This document shows positions 1-5,547 of a stretch of DNA of 5,547 bases, one piece after another. Within the stretch, counting starts at the first letter, position 1. Each line of letters begins with the position of its first letter. This DNA is from Chloroflexota bacterium (GTDB lineage Bacteria; Chloroflexota; Anaerolineae; J102). Made by a program: the position numbers and the translations under genes. The notes under the pieces were generated by a model. It was given only the letters and a program-made list of their open reading frames with translations. It was not told where the DNA came from and ran no database searches. The DNA lies in contig JAADFV010000181.1 of assembly GCA_013152695.1 (NCBI GenBank), positions 1-5,547 on the forward strand, given 5' to 3'.

Positions 1-96
1 ACCTCCTGTCGTCACCAGATCAGCGACCTTAGCGGCCGTAAAGCTGTGCATCTTGCAGTAGCCCTGGCCGAGGCGCTGGAAGAAGAGATGGAGTAA
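1..96 (+). CDS. C-terminal fragment of a plus-strand gene, possibly a cysteine-rich-domain Fe-S oxidoreductase
   Basis: Reading frame 1 is open from the window edge and ends at TAA (94-96), giving 31 residues that begin TSCRHQISDLSGRK and end in a Glu-rich helix (AEALEEEME). The pattern of a Cys followed by a QI pair, a short gap, a GRK turn, a His and an amphipathic helix resembles the end of the CCG/cysteine-rich domains in GlpC-like, GlcF-like or heterodisulfide-reductase-like Fe-S subunits, where the final Cys-containing loop is followed by a GxxxxH motif and a helix. That assignment rests on a short tail and is tentative. The gene's start and most of its body lie outside the window. It converges on the minus-strand cyclophilin gene. 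Its stop codon coincides with the first unit of a heptamer repeat, so the end of the gene abuts, or was shaped by, that repeat. Confidence 0.6.
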   Translation, partial: TSCRHQISDLSGRKAVHLAVALAEALEEEME

Positions 97-135
97 GGAG
101 CAAGAAGTAAGAAGCAAGGAGTAAGGAGTAAGAAG
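94..135. repeat. Six tandem heptamers, consensus YAAGRAG
   Basis: Six consecutive 7-bp units fit (T/C)AAG(G/A)AG with no gaps: TAAGGAG, CAAGAAG, TAAGAAG, CAAGGAG, TAAGGAG, TAAGAAG. Only two positions in the unit vary, and both changes are transitions. The first unit contains the TAA stop of the upstream gene. The array is purely purine-rich on the plus strand apart from the first base of each unit. It resembles the short tandem heptamer repeats found between genes in some cyanobacteria and other large-genome bacteria. No function is implied by the sequence. Confidence 0.8.
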
Positions 136-160
136 GCTGCTTGGCACGGAATGTAAAAAT

Positions 161-224
161 AAGAGACACAAAGGGGCAACATAAATGGCAAAATACACCT
201 TTTTGTTGCCCCTTCGTGTCCCTT
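161..224 (-). terminator. Probable Rho-independent terminator for the minus-strand genes
   Basis: Bases 161-180 and 205-224 form a 20-position inverted repeat around a 24-base loop. Two positions (164/221 and 170/215) are A-C mismatches in a plus-strand transcript but become G-U wobble pairs in a minus-strand transcript, so the full stem forms only in RNA read leftward. In that direction the stem is followed directly by a T-rich run (TTATTTTTA, about 160-152), as expected for intrinsic termination. On the plus strand the stem is followed by CGGAG and has no T tract. It lies 20 bases past the stop of the 159-aa cyclophilin. The loop is longer than usual for a terminator, although its A-rich and T-rich ends may pair further. 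Confidence 0.7.
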
Positions 225-244
225 TCGGAGTTTATCGGCGGCCG

Positions 245-724
245 TCAGGACTCGTCGATCTCAATGCTGTCGATAAAGTCGCCTTGTTCGATGGCAAAGA
301 GAACATCTTCGCCGGCAATGATGCGGCCAAAGACACTGTGCTTACCATCGAGCCAGGGGGTAGCGACATGGGTGATGAAAAACTGGCTGCCGTTGGTGTT
401 GGGGCCGGCATTGGCCATGCTCAGCACACCAGGGCCATCATGTTTGAGGTCGGGGTGAAATTCGTCGCGGAAGCGATAGCCAGGGCCGCCACGACCGGTA
501 CCGGTCGGATCGCCGCCCTGGACCATGAAGTCCTTGATGACGCGGTGGAAGGTAACGCCGTCGTAAAAACCTTCACGGGCGAGAAAGACAAAATTGTTGA
601 CGGTAAGTGGCACCTTGTCAGCATAAAGGCGTACGGTCATGTCGCCTTTGCTGGTTTTGATAGTAGCAGTGTATGTTTTCGAAGAGTCGATTTGTAGAGA
701 TGGAGGGGAAGTGTAACGAGCCAT
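245..724 (-). CDS. Single-domain cytoplasmic cyclophilin-type peptidyl-prolyl cis-trans isomerase
   Basis: This 159-residue protein is a complete minimal bacterial cyclophilin that interconverts cis and trans peptide bonds before proline. All the usual active-site positions are present: FHR with the catalytic Arg at 61, F66, M67 and Q69 in the FMVQGGDP stretch, A104-N105-A106, Q114, F116, W124, L125 and H129. The [12 protein letters not shown] loop (72-83) is typical of short prokaryotic forms. There is no signal peptide or membrane segment, so it should act in the cytosol. The ATG at 724 is the only conventional start before the domain; no clear Shine-Dalgarno sequence precedes it, only a C-rich tract. 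The pre-domain segment ([11 protein letters not shown]) matches the segment preceding the third domain of the upstream lipoprotein ([11 protein letters not shown]), which points to a common origin. The gene follows that lipoprotein by 152 bp and is followed by a terminator-like hairpin. Confidence 0.95.
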   Translation of the reverse strand: MARYTSPPSLQIDSSKTYTATIKTSKGDMTVRLYADKVPLTVNNFVFLAREGFYDGVTFHRVIKDFMVQGGDPTGTGRGGPGYRFRDEFHPDLKHDGPGVLSMANAGPNTNGSQFFITHVATPWLDGKHSVFGRIIAGEDVLFAIEQGDFIDSIEIDES

Positions 725-754
725 GTCAATTAGAGGGGGGGAGTGCAGAATGAG

Positions 755-782
755 AGGGCGGAGATCGTTCGAACTCCGCCCT
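755..782. other. Perfect 9-bp inverted repeat between the two cyclophilin genes
   Basis: AGGCGGAG-type arms at 755-763 and 774-782 are exact reverse complements (AGGGCGGAG and CTCCGCCCT) around a 10-base interval that includes part of the 8-bp palindrome GTTCGAAC (767-774). On the minus strand the hairpin lies about 30 bases before the ATG of the 159-aa cyclophilin, so it would be in its leader if transcribed from upstream. No T tract follows on either strand, which argues against a standard intrinsic terminator. It could be an operator, an RNA-processing site or an attenuating stem; the sequence does not decide between these. Confidence 0.5.
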
Positions 783-818
783 GAAGTGGGATACAGATTA
801 AGCCGACATTGTCAGAGT

Positions 819-838
819 GGGGGAATGTCCCCCGGGGG
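819..838. other. G/C-homopolymer hairpin in the intergenic region
   Basis: Five Gs (819-823), five intervening bases, five Cs (829-833) and a further five Gs (834-838) can form two mutually exclusive structures: a GGGGG/CCCCC stem with a 5-base loop, or the palindrome CCCCCGGGGG. A flanking GACATT (805-810) / AATGTC (824-829) inverted repeat overlaps it. The element lies about 40-60 bases past the stop of the triple-cyclophilin lipoprotein. It lacks a T tract on the minus strand. It may be a mRNA-stabilising 3' structure, but no specific role can be assigned. Confidence 0.35.
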
Positions 839-876
839 TAACGATGTCCGCCTTTCTTGCATTCTGAAAACCGGCG

Positions 877-2760
877 CTACCGCGTTTCGATATCGACACG
901 GATTAGAGCTGTACCGGGTTCGGTGGCAGTTTCGGGATCGCGTAGTTGGATAGCCTGCAAAGCATCTGTGCCATCGATGACTTCGCCGAAGATGGTGTGA
1001 CGATCATTGAGCCAGGGGGTCTCGGCCAAAGTAATGAAGAACTGGGCGCCATTCGTATCAAAGCCACGATTGGCCATGGCGAGAAGGCCGGCTCGATCGA
1101 ACCGTAAATCATTGACGATTTCGTCAGCAAACTCATAACCAGGCGTGCCGGCACCGGAACCGGTGGGATCGCCACCCTGGACCATAAAATCGGCAATAAC
1201 ACGATGGAAGGTGGTGTTATCGTAAAAGCCGTTGAGCGCGAGGACGACGAAATTGTTTACTGTTACCGGCGTCTGTTTTTCGAACAAATCGATGGTGATA
1301 TCGCCAACATCGGTACGCAGGATGGCGATATAATCCTTAGTTGTGTCGATCTGCATGGCGGGGGCAGTGTTGTAATAGGCATTGCGTTCCGCCGGTTCTA
1401 CGTCATCCAGAGGACGTTGGCCTTCAGGAGGAAGGGTAGGAGCAAAGGGCGTGGGGGTCGGTGTAGGTTCGGGCAGGAGTGATTTATCACCTGTACTGAT
1501 TTCCACACTCTCCAGAAGTGTACCAGGCTCACCCGTGGGCGCCGTAGGATCGACGATAACAAAGTTCTGTAACACATCCAGGCCTTCGATGACTTCGCCT
1601 ATGGGGGTGAAACGCTCGGCCAGCCAGGGTGCCTCACTGAGGGTGAAGAAGAATTGACCGGCACCGCTAGCCCCTTGTTGGGCACTACCGAGCCAACCAG
1701 TGGCATTGAATACATCACTGTTGAGCTCTGATGGCATTGTATAGCCGGGGTTACCAGAACCATTATTGAGGGGATCGCCACCTACCGCGACCAGGTCTTG
1801 CAAAACCTGGTAGAAGCGGGTACCGTCGTAGTAGCCAGCATTGGCCAAAGCAACAAAATTGGCGACATTCTGCGGAGCAAGATCAGGACGGAGTTCGACT
1901 TTGATGTCTCCAACTTCGGTCTTGAAGGTGGCAAAGTAGATGGTGCCTTCGTCGAGAGTGGTTGTAGGGGCCGTGTTCCAGTAGCCGACGCGTTCCGCCG
2001 GGTCCATCTTGCTCATGAAACGCTCAGTAGCCGTGGGATCGGGCGCGAAGGGGGTGGGTTCGGGTGTGGCCGTCGGCAGTTTTGAAACAGTTGCTTCACT
2101 GATTTCGACGGTATAAAGGGTGTCGCCCGGAAAATCAGGGTTTTCCTGCGGATCGCGAAGGGTCAGCTGGCTCAGTACATCTTGACCAGAGATGACTTCG
2201 CCGAAGATGGTATGGCGACCATCGAGCCAGGGCGTGGGAGCAAAGGTGAAAAAGAACTGGCTGCCATTGGTGTTGGGGCCAGCATTGGCCATAGCCAGCA
2301 GGCCAGGTCGATCAAAGCGCATGTTGGGATCAATTTCGTCGGGGAAAGTGTAACCGGGCCCGCCTGTCCCTGTGCCTGTAGGATCGCCTCCCTGAGCCAT
2401 GAATCCATCGAGAACGCGATGAAAGGTGGTATTGTCGTAGAAGCCTTGTTTGGCCAGGAAGATGAAGTTGTTGACGGTATTGGGAGCCTTATCAGCAAAA
2501 AGTTCCACGACGATGTCACCTTTTTCGGTCTTGAAGGTGGCATTGTAGATGGTGTTGGGGTCAATGGTGAGGGGAGGAGGAGCATCCCAGGATTGAATAG
2601 CGGGGTGTCCTTCGGGAAGTTGGGGAGTGGCCGGCGCGGTTGTCGCCTCTGGGGCGGGAGTGTCTGTGGCCGCGGGAGTCGATGCCGGGGAGCAGGCGCC
2701 CAAGGCAAAGGCAAGTAAGACAAACAGGGTGAGGGTGAAAAGGATGCGTAGTGTTTTCAA
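877..2760 (-). CDS. Lipoprotein with three tandem cyclophilin domains, the middle one degenerate
   Basis: From the TTG at 2760 the product has 627 residues. It opens with a lipoprotein signal: MKTLR, a hydrophobic stretch (6-20) and the lipobox LGAC with Cys23, so it should be anchored on the outer face of the cytoplasmic membrane. A Thr/Pro/Ala tether (24-50) leads to three cyclophilin domains at about 70-221, 272-421 and 475-627, joined by Pro/Thr linkers.
Domain 1 keeps FHR (R115), F120, M121, Q123, A158-N159-A160, Q168, F170, W178 and H183. Domain 3 keeps R520, F525, M526, Q528, A563-N564, Q573, W583 and H588. Domain 2 has FYQ instead of FHR (Q318), LVAV instead of FMxQ, AQQ instead of ANA, and Phe at the His position, so it is probably inactive as an isomerase.
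The TTG start is preferred because upstream ATG choices would run back into the transferase gene and bury the signal peptide; a weak GGAA lies about 6 bases before it. A conventional start at 2889 would add 43 residues and overlap the neighbour by 92 bp. Confidence 0.93.
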   Translation of the reverse strand: MKTLRILFTLTLFVLLAFALGACSPASTPAATDTPAPEATTAPATPQLPEGHPAIQSWDAPPPLTIDPNTIYNATFKTEKGDIVVELFADKAPNTVNNFIFLAKQGFYDNTTFHRVLDGFMAQGGDPTGTGTGGPGYTFPDEIDPNMRFDRPGLLAMANAGPNTNGSQFFFTFAPTPWLDGRHTIFGEVISGQDVLSQLTLRDPQENPDFPGDTLYTVEISEATVSKLPTATPEPTPFAPDPTATERFMSKMDPAERVGYWNTAPTTTLDEGTIYFATFKTEVGDIKVELRPDLAPQNVANFVALANAGYYDGTRFYQVLQDLVAVGGDPLNNGSGNPGYTMPSELNSDVFNATGWLGSAQQGASGAGQFFFTLSEAPWLAERFTPIGEVIEGLDVLQNFVIVDPTAPTGEPGTLLESVEISTGDKSLLPEPTPTPTPFAPTLPPEGQRPLDDVEPAERNAYYNTAPAMQIDTTKDYIAILRTDVGDITIDLFEKQTPVTVNNFVVLALNGFYDNTTFHRVIADFMVQGGDPTGSGAGTPGYEFADEIVNDLRFDRAGLLAMANRGFDTNGAQFFITLAETPWLNDRHTIFGEVIDGTDALQAIQLRDPETATEPGTALIRVDIETR

Positions 2761-2797
2761 GATATTTTCCGCTGGGAGTGAGGGTGAAATAAACAGT

Positions 2798-3814
2798 TCA
2801 AAGGGGATTGCTTTGCGGTTGGAAGTGTTTTTCGAGCCAATAAATGAAATAGATACAAGTACAGGTGAGGATGGTGGCAATAGCAACACCTTCGTAGAGT
2901 GTGGCTTGCGTGACGAAGATAGCTATCATACCAAAGATACCACCCAGGAGATAAATGGAGAGGACTGCCTCGCGCCTGGTGGCGCCCATGGCCACAAGGC
3001 GGTGGGAGAGATGATCACGGCCGGGGGTGGTAAATGGGTTGTGTCCTCGCCGTAAACGGGAAACGATCACCAAACTGGTATCGAAGATAGGTACGCCTAA
3101 GACCAAAACGGGAATCATCCAGGTCACCGTGGGCACGTTGGCGGGGAAACGGAGTTTGATGCCGATGGCAGCGAGGACGAATCCCAAAAAAAGACTACCG
3201 GTATCGCCCATGAAAATGCTGGCCGGGTTGAAATTATAAGCGAGGAAGCCGATACAGGCACCGAGCATGGCGGCGGCCAGGGCTCCTACAAGATATTGGC
3301 CTGAAAGGGCGGCGAGCAGGACAAAGAAGGCACTGGCTATGGCCGCCACACCGGCAGAAAGCCCATCCATGTTATCAAGAAAGTTGACGGCGTTGGTAAT
3401 GAACAGTACCCAGAGAAGGGTTAAGAGGATGTTCAGCGCCTGGTTACGGAATATGCTAATCTGAACCCCGGTAATAATGAGGGCAATGGCAGGGAGGAGC
3501 TGGCCGATGAGCTTGAGTATAGCCCGCAAAGCTACCCGATCATCCCAAAGACCCAAAAAGGAGATGAAAGTGGCGCCGATGAAAATGCCGATCACCTGAT
3601 GCACATAAAATCGGTCCCCCAACAAAATCAAAGCGAGGATTACCGCAGCATAGATGGCCAGCCCCCCTAACAAAGGCGTGGGGTTAGTGTGGGTTTTACG
3701 TTGGCTGGGTCGATCCACCATATCGGTGCGAAAGGCCAAACGCCGGGCCAGGGGGGTAACACCCAAAGCCAGGGTAAGCGCAGCCGCAAAGATAAGGATG
3801 ACCTGTACAAGCAT
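2798..3814 (-). CDS. WecA/TagO-like polyprenyl-phosphate sugar-1-phosphate transferase
   Basis: This 338-residue polytopic membrane protein belongs to the MraY/WecA/TagO family, which transfers a sugar-1-phosphate (commonly GlcNAc-1-P) from a UDP-sugar to undecaprenyl phosphate on the cytoplasmic side, the first step of lipid-linked glycan synthesis. The family motifs are clear: DRPSQRKTH (34-42) followed by PTPLLGG, the Asp pair D91-D92 in [22 protein letters not shown] (141-155) with D147 and D150, [18 protein letters not shown] (194-211) with D204, and a C-terminal GRDHLSHRL (265-273) characteristic of the WecA/TagO branch. About ten hydrophobic segments are visible, as expected. The HxH-type end and the NxxNxxDxxDGL form favour WecA/TagO over MraY, so surface polysaccharide, teichoic-acid-like polymer or glycoprotein synthesis is more likely than peptidoglycan, but the exact substrate cannot be read. 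The ATG lies 3 bp after the stop of the upstream TPR gene, indicating translational coupling. Confidence 0.95.
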   Translation of the reverse strand: MLVQVILIFAAALTLALGVTPLARRLAFRTDMVDRPSQRKTHTNPTPLLGGLAIYAAVILALILLGDRFYVHQVIGIFIGATFISFLGLWDDRVALRAILKLIGQLLPAIALIITGVQISIFRNQALNILLTLLWVLFITNAVNFLDNMDGLSAGVAAIASAFFVLLAALSGQYLVGALAAAMLGACIGFLAYNFNPASIFMGDTGSLFLGFVLAAIGIKLRFPANVPTVTWMIPVLVLGVPIFDTSLVIVSRLRRGHNPFTTPGRDHLSHRLVAMGATRREAVLSIYLLGGIFGMIAIFVTQATLYEGVAIATILTCTCIYFIYWLEKHFQPQSNPL

Positions 3815-3817
3815 GAC

Positions 3818-5547
3818 TCAACTGCCGCCTAATTGCTGCTGAATTTGTTGAATGAGACCGTCGATGCCAGCCTGATTCTGCTCGGGAAGCAGACTTTTAG
3901 CTTGTTGGGCGTAGCTAAGTGCCTTCTGGAGCTCGCCTTGTTGCTGGTAAAGAATGGCCAGATTTTGCAAAGCACTGACGTTGTTGGGGGCAATAGCAAG
4001 GACATCGAGATTGGCAGCAATGGCTTCGTCAGTGCGTCCCAATTGGGCGAGGGCAAAGCCACGACCACTGTAGCCACGTACATCTTTGGGGCTCAGTTCA
4101 GTGGCGCGGGTGTAGTCCTCTAGCGCTGCTTCCCAGTTTTTCTGGCTGCTTTCAAGCTGCGCCAGGCGCAAGTAAGTATCGGCATAGCCCGGATCGAGCT
4201 GCAAGGAGTGGGCGAAACGCTCACGCGCCTTGTCGATTTCTCCCAGTTCTACGAATACAGAGCCCCATTCATTTTGTAGGTGCGCCACATTGGGACTAAG
4301 TTGTGTGGCCTGGGCATAAGCAGCAGATGCTTTTTCGAGCCAGGCCCGGCGTTGCTCAGGATCTGAAGCTGAGCTGGCGCGGGTGGCGTAGTAACGGGCG
4401 AGATTAGCACTGTGGTCGGTGTTCAGAGGATTGAGATCACGAGCATGGATGAGTACTTTTTCTGCCCGATCAAAAAGTGCCTGCTTTTTAAGGGGGTCTT
4501 TCTCGGCCCGCGCTTTTTCGAGTAATGCCCGGCCGCGGAAAAGTTCATAATAGTCTTCATAAGGCACCAGCGAGGTGGCTTGATCGTAAAAGTTGAGCGA
4601 TGCATCCCAGTTGCGTTGAGCATCGGTACTTTGCCCTAATTTGAAGTAAATATCAGCCCTGACAAGATTCAAGTTAATCGGTACGAGAAAATAAAAGAGG
4701 GGAATAAGTACGAGGGTGGCAGCCCAACGGCCAGGCTGTCCCGGCCGAGTCCATGGAACCGGCTGTTTTGATTGCGTCCAATACAATCCTACAATAAGGG
4801 CGATCAAGACAAGGAAAAGCCACACCCAAAAAGCGCTAATATGGCCAGCAACGTGATCAGCACGCAGAGAGAGAGGCATCGAGGAGGAGAGGGGAAGTAA
4901 ACGCGCTGCCTGGTAAAGTCCATAAAACAGCCAGACACTCAAGGGGACGGCTGCATAAACCAAAAGGGCTGAAGTGACGCTTTCGCTGCGGTCCTGAGAT
5001 TTCCAACTTTCACCCACGGCCAATACGCTCCCCACCACCCAGGTGAACATGACCAGCCACAAGGCTCCAGGGCCGGCAACACTGCGGCCTGCACGTAAGT
5101 GGGTTGTCCAGGAACGAATAAATACGGTCAACGTATCTTGTAAACCGGATTGGTTGGAAACATAATCGAAATCGATCACTAAAAGAATGAGGGCGGTTAT
5201 GAGGGCAAAGGGCAGAATACGTCGCCACAAGGAAGGACCGCTCGCTGCTCGGGAGCGGACACGGCTGCTTTTGCTACTCTTGCTGCGACGCCGCCCCTTG
5301 CGGGCGTGGGTGACGGGGGGGCGAGGTGCTGCTGCCGCTGCGACGGCACCGAATTCAATCTGGCCGCTGCCAATCACGGCTAGAGCAGCAAGGAGGACGT
5401 AGAAATAAGTGCGGGTGGAAGCAATGGCGATACCAAAGTGAATTTCGATAAAATGAGCGACAATGGTGGAAAGAATGGCGATGATCAGAAGCTGTCTACG
5501 ATCCAATTCCTGAATACTGACCGTACCGCGGATAGCAGCAAAGGTGA
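3818..5547 (-). CDS. Membrane protein with C-terminal TPR repeats, 5' truncated by the window edge; probable O-antigen-ligase-like tail
   Basis: The frame is open from the right edge to TGA at 3818-3820. A TTG at 5506 would give 562 residues, but the 13 codons upstream of it (encoding TFAAIRGTVSIQE) contain no stop and run off the window, and the TTG has no properly spaced ribosome site, so the gene probably starts further upstream. Positions below count from that TTG.
Hydrophobic segments lie at about 5-25, 30-47, 97-112, 147-165, 178-200, 223-243 and 262-280. Between the second and third is a highly basic Lys/Arg/Ser stretch (69-87). From about 283 to the end there are roughly six TPR-like helix pairs, the clearest at 407-440, 441-474, 475-508 and 509-541, with typical W/Y, G, A and P spacing (for example ending LDPG, LSPK, IAPN). 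The FGIAIASTRTYF stretch (24-35) and the TPR tail resemble Chloroflexota proteins annotated as O-antigen ligase family, though the ligase core itself would be outside the window. TPRs suggest binding of partner proteins. It is translationally coupled to the WecA-like gene. Confidence 0.85.
   Translation of the reverse strand, partial: TFAAIRGTVSIQELDRRQLLIIAILSTIVAHFIEIHFGIAIASTRTYFYVLLAALAVIGSGQIEFGAVAAAAAPRPPVTHARKGRRRSKSSKSSRVRSRAASGPSLWRRILPFALITALILLVIDFDYVSNQSGLQDTLTVFIRSWTTHLRAGRSVAGPGALWLVMFTWVVGSVLAVGESWKSQDRSESVTSALLVYAAVPLSVWLFYGLYQAARLLPLSSSMPLSLRADHVAGHISAFWVWLFLVLIALIVGLYWTQSKQPVPWTRPGQPGRWAATLVLIPLFYFLVPINLNLVRADIYFKLGQSTDAQRNWDASLNFYDQATSLVPYEDYYELFRGRALLEKARAEKDPLKKQALFDRAEKVLIHARDLNPLNTDHSANLARYYATRASSASDPEQRRAWLEKASAAYAQATQLSPNVAHLQNEWGSVFVELGEIDKARERFAHSLQLDPGYADTYLRLAQLESSQKNWEAALEDYTRATELSPKDVRGYSGRGFALAQLGRTDEAIAANLDVLAIAPNNVSALQNLAILYQQQGELQKALSYAQQAKSLLPEQNQAGIDGLIQQIQQQLGGS

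Noticed and set aside
185..697. 170-codon plus-strand open frame
   Set aside because: It lies antisense to the well-supported 159-aa cyclophilin, has no recognisable motif, and is a by-product of that gene's codon composition.
763..779. tRNA T-arm-like GTTCGAAC, possibly a tRNA remnant or attachment site
   Set aside because: The 5-bp T stem cannot form around a 7-base loop in either orientation, and no acceptor, anticodon arm or CCA is found nearby; the bases are explained by the 755-782 inverted repeat.
794..815. Minus-strand promoter candidate CTGACA (815-810), 16-base spacer, TATCCC
   Set aside because: The -35-like box is good but the -10-like box matches only half the consensus, so the support is too weak to list.
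848..876. CGCC/GGCG stem just after the lipoprotein stop as a terminator
   Set aside because: Only about 4 bp pair across a 20-base loop and there is no T tract on the minus strand.
2182..2718. 178-codon plus-strand open frame
   Set aside because: It is antisense to domain 1 of the cyclophilin lipoprotein; its Gly/Val-rich low-complexity product is the complement of the Pro/Thr/Ala coding sequence.
2172..2723. 183-codon minus-strand open frame
   Set aside because: It overlaps the lipoprotein gene in another frame on the same strand and translates to Pro/Ser/Arg-rich nonsense without a fold signature.
2761..2889. Longer lipoprotein start at 2889
   Set aside because: It overlaps the transferase gene by 92 bp and would put 43 residues in front of an otherwise well-formed lipoprotein signal peptide; TTG at 2760 fits better.

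Overview
The window looks like a piece of a bacterial chromosome, most likely from a Chloroflexota-type organism (Anaerolineae/Caldilineae-like). This is inferred from style: a lipoprotein with low-complexity Thr/Pro/Ala linkers (repeated TP and TPFAP motifs), a TPR-tailed polytopic membrane protein, and a short stand-alone cyclophilin. No rRNA or other marker gene is present to confirm it. I see no mobile element, CRISPR array, tRNA or phage gene.

Layout. Bases 1-96 hold the last 31 codons of a plus-strand gene whose tail resembles the C-terminus of a cysteine-rich-domain Fe-S oxidoreductase. Its stop codon is the first triplet of a six-unit heptamer repeat (94-135). A long hairpin (161-224), which pairs fully only in the minus-strand transcript, then separates this gene from everything else. 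All remaining genes lie on the minus strand. In order of transcription (right to left) they are: a membrane/TPR protein that runs off the right edge (3818 to >5547); a WecA/TagO-like polyprenyl-phosphate sugar-1-phosphate transferase (2798-3814); a lipoprotein with three cyclophilin domains (877-2760, TTG start); and a single-domain cyclophilin (245-724).

How the genes fit together. The first two are separated by 3 bp and the third follows after 37 bp, so these three probably form one transcription unit. The fourth follows after 152 bp that contain two hairpins, and could be in the same unit or have its own promoter. The transferase starts lipid-linked glycan synthesis at the membrane, and the TPR protein is probably the tail of an O-antigen-ligase/polymerase-like protein, so the upstream half suggests surface-polysaccharide assembly. 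The downstream half is protein folding: one predicted surface-anchored proline isomerase array and one cytosolic enzyme. A direct functional link between the halves is not shown by the sequence.

The most unusual item is the triple-cyclophilin lipoprotein. Its outer two domains keep essentially all catalytic residues, while its middle domain has lost most of them, including the catalytic arginine. The rest of the window is ordinary, and I do not see a clearly new multi-gene system.
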